Assembly: GCF_000379605.1 (NCBI RefSeq) | Contig: NZ_KB902591.1 | Coordinates: 111,918 to 175,917, forward strand | Length of the DNA: 64,000 nucleotides | Source: Rhizobium giardinii bv. giardinii H152 | Lineage (GTDB): Bacteria; Pseudomonadota; Alphaproteobacteria; Rhizobiales; Rhizobiaceae | Direction of reading: 5' to 3' | Shown: one piece after another, positions 57,009-64,000 of the stretch | Layout of the letters: each line of letters opens with the position of its first letter | Position numbering within the stretch: position 1 is the first letter of the stretch | Translations under genes and position numbers: made by a program | Notes under the pieces: model-generated | What the model was told of the DNA's origin: nothing | Databases searched by the model: none | What the model saw: only the letters and a program-made list of their open reading frames with translations

Positions 57009-57139
57009 TCATGGTCAGCCTGGCGCAAGTTTCGCAGCCTAACCGAAAGCTACGTACAAAAGTCATACCTTTGAGCTGACCCGGACTTGATGCGTGTTTG
57101 TCAGTTCCATTTCAGGCGTCACAACGCAGGAGACGGCAG

Positions 57140-57796
57140 ATGCAGATCGCGAACAGATTAGGCTCGACCGGTACTGGCGACGGCCTGAGCAACCTTGCAG
57201 GCCGCGCCGCGGCGCAGGTCACTTCGGGTAGCCGCGAAGAGGGCAATGCGGCCGTGTCGCCGGCCGGCAGCTACGATCCATCCTCGCGTGTTTCCCTGTC
57301 GATAGAGGCACTGCTGTTTCTCGGTCGCACGAAGCGCGTGCAGGAAAAATACCCGGCACTGACGGCGGAGGAATGGGGCAACAAGCTGTCGCCGCAGCTC
57401 GCCGCCCGCGAATATCAGGCCTTCGGGAAATATGGCGAGACCGGCGACTACAAAGCCTATTACCGTGCATTCATCGAGTACTACGACAACCTTCGCCCGG
57501 AGGATCAGAACAGCCTGCGCTATTTCGGCACGCGCGAGGCGGCGCTCGCCGGAGCGCGGTCAGTGGAATACAGCGACGAGAGCGGCGGCGAGGGTGGCGC
57601 AGCCTTTCAAACCCTCGTCAGTGTCCTGCTCGACACCGACAAGCCTCAATCCGAGTTCTCAACTTCGCAGGATGCGGGCGGCATGATCACTGGAGACATG
57701 TTCGGCTGGGATAGCGGGACGATCAGTTACGAGGATGTCTCCCAGACACGCGGCGCTCTCTCCGAGGTCGAGAGGCTCTACCAGGAAAACTTCTGA
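57140..57796 (+). CDS. Protein of unknown function
   Basis: 218 residues from the ATG at 57140, with GGAGA 9 bases upstream. No family is recognised. There is no signal peptide or membrane helix. The first 50 residues are Gly/Ser/Ala-rich and probably disordered. The middle (residues about 55-140) is helical and rich in Tyr and charged residues, with SLSIEALLFLGRTKRVQEKY and YKAYYRAFIEYYDNLRPE. The C-terminus is acidic. It stands alone between gaps of 230 and 274 bases. The CtrA-type motif upstream suggests cell-cycle or motility-linked control, which is inference. Confidence 0.78.
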   Translation: MQIANRLGSTGTGDGLSNLAGRAAAQVTSGSREEGNAAVSPAGSYDPSSRVSLSIEALLFLGRTKRVQEKYPALTAEEWGNKLSPQLAAREYQAFGKYGETGDYKAYYRAFIEYYDNLRPEDQNSLRYFGTREAALAGARSVEYSDESGGEGGAAFQTLVSVLLDTDKPQSEFSTSQDAGGMITGDMFGWDSGTISYEDVSQTRGALSEVERLYQENF

Positions 57797-58001
57797 ACCT
57801 TGAGCCGCAGCATTGCGCGTCTATGGTCGTGAAAAATACGCAATTCCGTCTCACGATTGGAAAAATGCCGGGATGAGCGGTCACGCGACGGTCGATTCGC
57901 GCGACCCACCGGTTCGATTGGCCGCCGGCACCGCCATCGTCGGTGTTGTCGCCAAATCATGGTTATCAATTCATCAAAAACTATTGTCCCGGCCGCCGGT
58001 T

Positions 58002-58016
58002 TTAACCGCGCGGTAA
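58002..58016. promoter_or_regulatory. Partial CtrA-like/palindromic site before the NlpD-like gene
   Basis: TTAA-N7-GTAA at 58002-58016, containing the palindrome CCGCGCGG, 55 bases before the gene at 58071. One mismatch to the CtrA consensus; the position suits promoter control, but support is weak. Confidence 0.25.
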
Positions 58017-58070
58017 CTCTAATGCGCTTTAATCACCCTACACTGAGTTGTGTTCCAAGTGGGTAGCGTC

Positions 58071-59615
58071 ATGCGTATGAGAGTTTCGTCGAGTGCAGGA
58101 AAGTCCGTCGTCCGTCTTGTTGCGGCGGTGTTGCTGGCAAGCGCGGCAACAGGTTGCAGTTCTGATGCAACCCGCTTCGGAGGGCTCTTCTCCAAGTCAG
58201 ATAATTTCACGACAAATTCGATCGCCGGCAGCAATGTCCCGATCCCGCGCAGTGATGTCCAGGGAGGCGGCATGGCGGTTGTGCCGGCGGCCGCAGGCGA
58301 CAGTCGCGATCAGGCCATGAGCCAGCCGTTCCCCGATCCGGTCAATACCGCAACGACGCCGGTTTCCCGTGCCCGGGAAGCGTCGACACCAATCAACGTC
58401 CAGCGTGTCGCACTTGCCGAACCGGCTGCGAAGGCGCGTGATGCCTCGCTGACACAACCTTTCCCCGCTGCCCGCGAAACGGCGAAGGCCGAGCAGAAGC
58501 TCAAGGCCGATCCGATCTCCACCGGCACGACGAAGGGCGGTTGGTCGACGGCGAATGCTCCGGCGGTGCTTCTGCGGCAAGGCGATACCGTCGCGACATT
58601 GTCCAAGCGTTTTGGTGTTCCCGAAAAGGAAATCCTCAAGGCAAATGGTCTGAAGTCTGGTGCCGACGCAGAGCCCGGCCAGCGCATCCTTATCCCGACC
58701 TTCGGCGTTGCCGGAAGTGCGGCGAAGGCGGCTGCTTCCGATGCCGCCGCGAGCCTCGATGTCGACAAGCAGAAGAAAATCCCGCTGCAGCCGGACAATC
58801 GCGATGTCGCAATCCTGCCCGGCCAGCCTCAGTCCCGCGAAAAGGGCACGACCCGTACTGACATGGCAGCCGGCAAGCAGCCGGTTGCCGGCGAAGGCGG
58901 CAAGGGCGGAACCTATACCGTCAAGGCGGGCGATTCCCTGAACAGGATCGCCAAGGCGAACGGCGTCTCCGTCGAGGAACTGCGCAAGGCGAATGGCTTG
59001 ACGACCGCGGCGATCCGCATCGGCCAGACCTTGAAGGTTCCGGGCGCCGACACATCGGCTCCGGACCAGGTGGTTACCGCCTCGGTTCCCGGCAAGACGG
59101 TTGATGCCAAGGCCGAGACCAAGCTTGCCAAGACCGAAGAAGCAAAGCCCGCGCAGTACACGCCGCCGGTCGCCAAGGAATCGGTCACCGAAGTCGCCTC
59201 GAAGGATGACGGCTCGGAAGCCTCGCCGAAGGGAACGGGGATCAGCAAGTACCGCTGGCCGGTTCGTGGACAGGTCATCGCCGGATATGGCGCCAACGTC
59301 GAGGGCAACCGCAACGACGGCATCAACATCTCGGTACCGGAAGGCACCCCGATCAAGGCGGCGGAAAACGGCGTGGTCATCTACTCCGGCAGCAGCCTCA
59401 AGGAACTCGGCAACGCCGTTCTGGTGCGCCACGACGACGGCACTGTCACCGTTTATGGCAATGCGTCGGAGCTGAAGGTGCAGCGCGGTCAAAAGATTCA
59501 GCGCGGCCAGACGCTGGCGGCGTCCGGCATGAGCGGCACGGCAACGCAGCCGCAGGTGCACTTCGAGGTGCGCAAGAACGCCAGCGCCGTCAACCCGGCC
59601 ACCTTCCTGGAATAG
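58071..59615 (+). CDS. NlpD-like lipoprotein with two LysM domains and a degenerate LytM (M23) domain
   Basis: 514 residues. Lipoprotein signal with lipobox ending at Cys29 (ATGC). Two LysM peptidoglycan-binding domains are near residues 160-212 (LLRQGDTVATLSKRFGV) and 279-325 (YTVKAGDSLNRIAKANGV). The C-terminal LytM/M23 domain spans about 393-505. Its zinc ligands are altered: the usual HxGIDI reads NDGINI, and the usual YAHL reads YGNA, while VHFEV is kept. Such degenerate domains activate cell-wall amidases in E. coli (NlpD, EnvC) rather than cut glycan peptides. The ATG at 58071 is chosen for the signal peptide. Confidence 0.92.
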   Translation: MRMRVSSSAGKSVVRLVAAVLLASAATGCSSDATRFGGLFSKSDNFTTNSIAGSNVPIPRSDVQGGGMAVVPAAAGDSRDQAMSQPFPDPVNTATTPVSRAREASTPINVQRVALAEPAAKARDASLTQPFPAARETAKAEQKLKADPISTGTTKGGWSTANAPAVLLRQGDTVATLSKRFGVPEKEILKANGLKSGADAEPGQRILIPTFGVAGSAAKAAASDAAASLDVDKQKKIPLQPDNRDVAILPGQPQSREKGTTRTDMAAGKQPVAGEGGKGGTYTVKAGDSLNRIAKANGVSVEELRKANGLTTAAIRIGQTLKVPGADTSAPDQVVTASVPGKTVDAKAETKLAKTEEAKPAQYTPPVAKESVTEVASKDDGSEASPKGTGISKYRWPVRGQVIAGYGANVEGNRNDGINISVPEGTPIKAAENGVVIYSGSSLKELGNAVLVRHDDGTVTVYGNASELKVQRGQKIQRGQTLAASGMSGTATQPQVHFEVRKNASAVNPATFLE

Positions 59616-59644
59616 CCAGGCCTTGTTGCCAGCTCCTCATCAAA

Positions 59645-59676
59645 AGAAAAGCCCCGCAACGGGGCTTTTCTTTTTG
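59645..59676. terminator. Bidirectional terminator between the NlpD-like and DUF815 genes
   Basis: AGAAAAGCCCCG (59645-59656) and CGGGGCTTTTCT (59660-59671), a 12-bp stem with a CAA loop, flanked by A-rich and T-rich runs. It serves both converging genes. Confidence 0.94.
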
Positions 59677-59678
59677 TG

Positions 59679-60551
59679 TCAAACCAGGTCGATCTTCTTC
59701 TTCAAGCGGCCGGCGAGATCCTGGATGAACTGCCAGGCAACGCGGCCGGAACGGGCGCCGCGCGTGGTGCTCCACTCCAGCGCTTCGGCATGCAGCTGCG
59801 CAGGATCGCTTTGAAGGCCGAAATACGTTGCGTAGCTGTCGATCATCGCCAGATAGTCTTCCTGGCTGCATTTGTAGAAGCCGAGCCAAAGGCCGAAGCG
59901 ATCGGACAACGAAACCTTCTCCTCGACCGCCTCTGAAGGGTTGATCGCCGTCGACTGCTCGTTTTCCATCATGTGGCGTGGAAGCAGATGGCGGCGATTG
60001 GACGTTGCGTAGAGCAGGACGTTGGCCGGGCGGCCCTCGATGCCACCGTCCAGCACCGCTTTCAATGATTTGTAGGACGTGTCGTCGTGATCGAAGGACA
60101 GGTCGTCGCAAAATACGATGACCGGCACTGGCGCTGATTTGAGGATCTCCATCAAGACCGGCAGCGTCGAGATGTCTTCGCGATGCACCTCCACCAGTTT
60201 CAGGCGAATACCGGCATCCCGCGCCACGCTTGCATGAACCGCCTTGACGAGCGACGACTTGCCCATGCCGCGGGCGCCCCACAGCAAGACGTTGTTTGCC
60301 GCAAACCCTTCGGCAAATCTCAGCGTGTTGTCGAACAGAATATCGCGGACATGATCAACGCCGCGGATCAGCGTGAGATCGACCCGGTTCGGCTTGCTGA
60401 CGGGCTGGAGATGCAGCCGTTGCGGGACCCAGACAAAACATTCCGCTGCGCCCCAGTCATTGACGGCAGGGGCGGGGCCGGCAATCCGCTCGATGGCCGC
60501 CGAAAGCTTTTGCATTTCGGTGATCAGAAGGTCGATTTTCGTATCCTGCAT
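59679..60551 (-). CDS. DUF815 family ATPase
   Basis: A 290-residue AAA-like P-loop protein of the DUF815 family. Seen: Walker A GARGMGKSSLVKAV, Walker B VIVFCDDLSFDHDD, and the ATSNRRHLLPRHMMEN segment (sensor-1-like). The start at 60551 (MQDTKIDLLITEMQKL) follows AGGAGG. The family is common in proteobacteria, but its biochemical role is not known. Divergent from yajC. Confidence 0.9.
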   Translation of the reverse strand: MQDTKIDLLITEMQKLSAAIERIAGPAPAVNDWGAAECFVWVPQRLHLQPVSKPNRVDLTLIRGVDHVRDILFDNTLRFAEGFAANNVLLWGARGMGKSSLVKAVHASVARDAGIRLKLVEVHREDISTLPVLMEILKSAPVPVIVFCDDLSFDHDDTSYKSLKAVLDGGIEGRPANVLLYATSNRRHLLPRHMMENEQSTAINPSEAVEEKVSLSDRFGLWLGFYKCSQEDYLAMIDSYATYFGLQSDPAQLHAEALEWSTTRGARSGRVAWQFIQDLAGRLKKKIDLV

Positions 60552-60794
60552 CAAAAAGCCTCCTGAAATAGGGCAACAGGTTGTGCCGTTGGGCCAAGCG
60601 TCCGGTAGCATAGCTGTTGTAACGGTAAAAGGCGTGAAATCCGGTAGAAAGCGCTTCTCCTCCAGCCGATTTCCTGTATGAGGCTGAAGGTAGACGCCGG
60701 TTAGCCCGTGGTTGCATTCACATTGGCTATTCTTATATTCGGCGATCCGAACCATGGGCTGCCCGCCCGCAAAACCGCATTCAAGGAGTGATTG

Positions 60795-61130
60795 ATGTTC
60801 ATTACCGAGGCATTCGCCCAGACGGCACCCGGCGCAACGGCTGGCGGCGCTGATATCCTGATGTCTATCCTGCCGTTCCTGCTGATCTTCGTGGTAATGT
60901 ATTTCCTGATCATCCGGCCGCAGCGCGCAAACATGAAGCGCCGCGAGGAACTCCTGAAGAACATTCGTCGTGGCGACCAGATCGTCACCGGCGGCGGCAT
61001 CGTCGGCAAGGTGACGAAGGTCATCGACGACAGCGAACTCGAAGTCGAAATTGCTGACGGCGTCAAGATTCGTGTGGTACGCAGTGGTGTATCCGAAGTC
61101 CGTGTAAAGGGCGAACCCGTCAAGGAGTAA
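60795..61130 (+). CDS. yajC: Preprotein translocase subunit YajC
   Basis: Small accessory subunit of the SecDF-YajC complex. 111 residues: periplasmic N-terminus, one membrane helix (ILPFLLIFVVMYFLIIRPQ), then the cytoplasmic domain with IVTGGGIVGKVTKV. AAGGAG precedes the ATG at 60795. secDF begins 59 bases after the stop. Confidence 0.96.
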   Translation: MFITEAFAQTAPGATAGGADILMSILPFLLIFVVMYFLIIRPQRANMKRREELLKNIRRGDQIVTGGGIVGKVTKVIDDSELEVEIADGVKIRVVRSGVSEVRVKGEPVKE

Positions 61131-61189
61131 GCTTGCAGGGAGGCCGGATCGGACCGGTCACCTTGTAACGACACATCTTCGAGAGCTTC

Positions 61190-63751
61190 ATGCCGTATTT
61201 TTCCCGCTGGAAAACCATCATCGTCTGGCTCGTCGTGCTGCTCAGCATCGTGGTGGCTTTGCCGAACGCGGTTGCAGAGGCGACTCTGGAGCGCTTGCCA
61301 GACTGGGTTCCGAAAAAGCAGCTGATGCTCGGTCTCGACCTCCAGGGCGGATCCCAGATCACCCTGAAGGTCGAGCGCGAAGATGTGGTGAAGACCCGCC
61401 TCGAGGCGATCATCGACGCGATCGGCGCGCGGTTGCGGTCTGCCGGCATCGCCTATTCCGGCCTTTCGGGCACGGGCCAGGATATTCAGCTACGCCTCCG
61501 CAACCCGGCACAGCTTGAGGCCGCGCAAACGGCCCTGAAGGCTTTGACGGATCCGGCAAAGATCGGTGGCGTCACCAAGGATGCGGTCCGCGAGGTTGCT
61601 ATTGGCGGTTCGCCTGACGGGTCCATAAGCGCCAGCATTTCCGACGAGGGCATTGACCGCAGGGTTTCGGCCACGGCCGATGGTGCCATTGCCGTCCTGC
61701 ATCGTCGCCTGGCGGATCTCGGCGCCCAGCAGCCGAAAATCCGCAGACAAGGTGCCGACCGCATCATCGTCCAGATTCCCGGCCGCTACGATCCGGAACA
61801 GGTCAAGTATATCCTGAGCCAGGCGGGCGCTCTTTCGTTCCGAAGCATCGATATGTCGATGGCGGTTCAGGACGCCGTCAACGGCCAGCCGCCGTTAAAT
61901 TCGGAAATTCTCTACTCCGCCGACGACCCACCGATCGGTTATCTCGTCCGCAAGCAACCCATCATTGCCAATCAGGACATTGTCGGCGCCAAATCGGCGA
62001 TCAACGCGCAGTCCGGCAATCCAGTCGTCAACCTGCGTCTTGGCCCGCAGGGTGCGGCCAGGTTTGCGAAGGCGACGGCGGACACGACTGGTACGACGAT
62101 TGCGGTGGTGCTTGATGGGGCGGTGATCGCGACGCCGCTGGTGCGCAAGGCGATCACCGACGGCACCATACAGTTGTCGGCTGAAATGAGTCCGGAGGGT
62201 GCCGATGATCTGGCGCTGCTTCTGCGCGCCGGTTCTTTGCCGAGCCCGCTGACCGTCGTCGAGGAGCGCTCGATCGGGGCAGGGCGTGGGGCGGATTCGA
62301 TCCATTCCATTCTGGCTGCAGGCGCGATCGGCGCCGTTCTCGTCATTCTTTTCATGCTGGGCTTCTATGGCTTCTTCGGCGCGGTAGCGAGCCTTGCCGT
62401 GGCTTTCAACGTCGTCATGATCGTTGCCGTGCTTTCGGCGACAGGACTGGCTCTGACCCTTCCCGGAATTGCGGGGATCGTGCTGACGATCGGCATGGCG
62501 GTCGATTCCAACGTGCTGATCTACGAGCGCATCCGGGAAGAGGTCCGTCACGGCAGGTCGCTTCGGGAAGCCTTCGATTTCGGTTTCTCGCGCGCATTCG
62601 CCGCCATCGTCGACGCCAATATCACCACGCTGATCGCCGCCATCATCCTGCTGTTCCTCGGAACAGGGGCGGTCCGCGGCTTTGCCGTGACGTTGGCGAT
62701 CGGTATCGTGACCACGCTGTTTACCGCCTTCACTTTGACGCGCGTTATGCTGGACGTATGGCTGCACAGGCGCCGGCCGAAGCAATTGCCGGATGGGATT
62801 CGGACCGGCGTGTTCGACGGTGCAGCGTTCCGGTTCATGGCGATCCGAAACTACGTCTTCTCGCTGACGGCGTTGCTGTCTGTCATCAGCATGCTGCTTT
62901 TCGGCGCGATGGGCATCAATCTCGGCATCGACTTTGCCGGTGGTTCGGTGATCGAACTGAAGGCGCGCGAGGGGGCTGCGGATATCGAGGATATTCACGC
63001 GCGGCTGGACGAACTCAATCTCGGGGAGATCACGGTCAAGCCGTTCGGCTCGCCGCAGGATGTGGTCGTGCGCGTCCACTCCCGCGAAGGTGGAGAGAAC
63101 GCCGAGCAGACGTCGGTGATCCTGATCCGGGGCGAACTGGAAGACGCCTATGAATTCCGCCGCGTCGAAGTCGTCGGCCCCTCGGTCTCCGGTGACCTGA
63201 CGAAAGCGGCGACCATCGGCGTTTTCGCTTCGCTTCTCGCCATCCTCATTTACATATGGGTCCGGTTCGAATGGCAGTTTGCCGCCGGCGCGATCGTCGC
63301 CACGTTGCATGACGTGCTTTTGACTATCGGTCTCTTCGTCGTCACCGGCATGGAATTCAACCTGACGAGCATTGCGGCGCTTCTGACCATCGTCGGCTAT
63401 TCGCTGAACGACACGGTGGTCGTCTACGACCGGGTTCGCGAAAACCTGAAGCGTTATCCGCGCATGCCATTGCCGATTCTGATCGATACCTCGATCAATC
63501 AGACCTTGTCGCGAACGGTTCTGACCGGCGCGACCACGATGCTGGCACTGGCTGCGCTGTCGATTTTCGGTGGCGAGGCAATCCAGTCCTTTGCCTTCGT
63601 GATGCTGTTCGGTGTTGCGATCGGCACGTTCTCCTCGATCTATGTTGCCGGTCCCGTCCTCATTCTCTTCAGGCTGAGGCACGGCGCACCGGGCAGCGAT
63701 GCCGAAAAGAGCGGCAGCGCCGGCATACGCCCGGTCAAGGGGGCGCAGTAG
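61190..63751 (+). CDS. secDF: Fused protein translocase SecD-SecF
   Basis: 853 residues joining SecD and SecF in one chain; these use the proton gradient to pull exported proteins through SecYEG. SecD part: first helix, LGLDLQGGSQITL, the periplasmic P1 domain, and the helix block with GMAVDSNVLIYERIREE. SecF part starts near residue 550 (FRFMAIRNYVFSLTALLSVISM), with LGIDFAGGSVIEL and YSLNDTVVVYDRVRENL. About 12 membrane helices in total. Fused SecDF is usual in Rhizobiales and Bacillus, whereas E. coli has two genes. The next gene starts 2 bases after the stop. Confidence 0.96.
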   Translation: MPYFSRWKTIIVWLVVLLSIVVALPNAVAEATLERLPDWVPKKQLMLGLDLQGGSQITLKVEREDVVKTRLEAIIDAIGARLRSAGIAYSGLSGTGQDIQLRLRNPAQLEAAQTALKALTDPAKIGGVTKDAVREVAIGGSPDGSISASISDEGIDRRVSATADGAIAVLHRRLADLGAQQPKIRRQGADRIIVQIPGRYDPEQVKYILSQAGALSFRSIDMSMAVQDAVNGQPPLNSEILYSADDPPIGYLVRKQPIIANQDIVGAKSAINAQSGNPVVNLRLGPQGAARFAKATADTTGTTIAVVLDGAVIATPLVRKAITDGTIQLSAEMSPEGADDLALLLRAGSLPSPLTVVEERSIGAGRGADSIHSILAAGAIGAVLVILFMLGFYGFFGAVASLAVAFNVVMIVAVLSATGLALTLPGIAGIVLTIGMAVDSNVLIYERIREEVRHGRSLREAFDFGFSRAFAAIVDANITTLIAAIILLFLGTGAVRGFAVTLAIGIVTTLFTAFTLTRVMLDVWLHRRRPKQLPDGIRTGVFDGAAFRFMAIRNYVFSLTALLSVISMLLFGAMGINLGIDFAGGSVIELKAREGAADIEDIHARLDELNLGEITVKPFGSPQDVVVRVHSREGGENAEQTSVILIRGELEDAYEFRRVEVVGPSVSGDLTKAATIGVFASLLAILIYIWVRFEWQFAAGAIVATLHDVLLTIGLFVVTGMEFNLTSIAALLTIVGYSLNDTVVVYDRVRENLKRYPRMPLPILIDTSINQTLSRTVLTGATTMLALAALSIFGGEAIQSFAFVMLFGVAIGTFSSIYVAGPVLILFRLRHGAPGSDAEKSGSAGIRPVKGAQ

Positions 63752-63753
63752 GC

Positions 63754-64000
63754 ATGCGCAGACCTGTAGAAATCCGCAATGCACATTTCCCCGGTCGGGC
63801 GCCGATAGAGAGCTACGGCAATGGCGGCTTCCGTTTCGCCGACATGTCGCATCGCGGATCGCTGCTGATGCTGCCCTCCGGCATCTATGGCTGGGACATG
63901 GTCGAAGGCGATCCGCTGACGGTGGAAAATTTCCACCGCGTTTTCGATGAAGCCGCCGATATCGAGGTGCTGCTCGTCGGAACGGGCAAGGACATCCGGC
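63754..64000 (+). CDS. Mth938-like (DUF498) domain protein, 3' end outside window
   Basis: The ATG at 63754 starts MRRPVEIRNAHFPGRAPIES, and 82 residues are visible before the window edge. GFRFADMSHRGSLLMLPSGIYGW and VLLVGTGKDI fit the Mth938-like/DUF498 family, small single-domain proteins; the human homologue NDUFAF3 is a complex I assembly factor, but the bacterial role is unsettled. It directly follows secDF, an order common in alphaproteobacteria. Confidence 0.82.
   Translation, partial: MRRPVEIRNAHFPGRAPIESYGNGGFRFADMSHRGSLLMLPSGIYGWDMVEGDPLTVENFHRVFDEAADIEVLLVGTGKDIR

Noticed and set aside
58197-59561. Minus-strand frame of 454 codons in the NlpD-like gene
   Set aside because: Composition is that of reversed LysM/LytM coding sequence; the forward gene has a full domain set.
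61190-63751. SecD-SecF fusion as a novelty
   Set aside because: Fused SecDF is common in Rhizobiales and other bacteria.
61895-63784. Minus-strand frame of 629 codons in secDF
   Set aside because: Rich in Arg, Gln, Asp and His without any motif; a reverse image of a membrane protein gene.

Overview
The window reads as chromosome of a Rhizobiaceae alphaproteobacterium (Rhizobium/Agrobacterium/Sinorhizobium group; genus not resolved). The evidence is the high GC and Rhizobiales-type gene content and order: rpsB-tsf-pyrH-frr-uppS-cdsA-rseP-bamA-lpxD-fabZ-lpxA-lpxI-lpxB with lpxI instead of lpxH, the pcm-tolC-popZ-valS block, exoR beside an exonuclease III gene, argS-SPOR-nagZ-scpAB-tatABC-serS-surE-pcm-nlpD, and a fused secDF. 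No tRNA, rRNA or CRISPR array was seen.

Layout. 1-2.9 kb: 3' part of clpA, a terminator, then azlCD. 2.9-5.8 kb: a leftward four-gene group (RidA family, glycerophosphodiester phosphodiesterase, FemAB/GNAT-like acyltransferase, HIT hydrolase). 6-20.3 kb: eipB, then a long rightward run for translation factors, UMP kinase, isoprenoid and phospholipid precursors, the site-2 protease, BamA and lipid A synthesis. A bidirectional terminator separates lpxB from gltA. 21.9-26 kb: comEC and exbBD, then a decayed outer-membrane gene end. 26.4-32.8 kb: PIMT-like gene, tolC, popZ family, valS. 33-40 kb: FadL-type porin, a Rhizobiaceae-type repeat, exoR with an unusually long upstream region, xth, cardiolipin synthase, erpA, dgt. 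40-45 kb: argS and a very large acidic SPOR protein. 45.1-48.75 kb: an accessory insertion (membrane methyltransferase, CPYC flavin oxidoreductase, TetR regulator with a clear operator, SAM methyltransferase, broken IS630-type transposase). 48.76-64 kb: nagZ, scpAB, tatABC, serS, surE, pcm, a SAM methyltransferase, an unknown gene behind a CtrA-type motif, an NlpD-like lipoprotein, a DUF815 ATPase, yajC, secDF and the start of a Mth938-like gene.

The core genes join into one theme, building and exporting the envelope: precursor synthesis (uppS, cdsA, lpx genes, cls), assembly and export (bamA, rseP, tatABC, yajC-secDF, tolC), remodelling (nagZ, nlpD, SPOR) and periplasmic sensing (exoR). The strongest candidates for something not yet described are the TetR-controlled cassette with its operator-overlapped divergent promoter, the exoR leader region, and the unknown gene behind a perfect TTAA-N7-TTAA site. 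Functions are assigned by recognising motifs and gene order; no database search was run.
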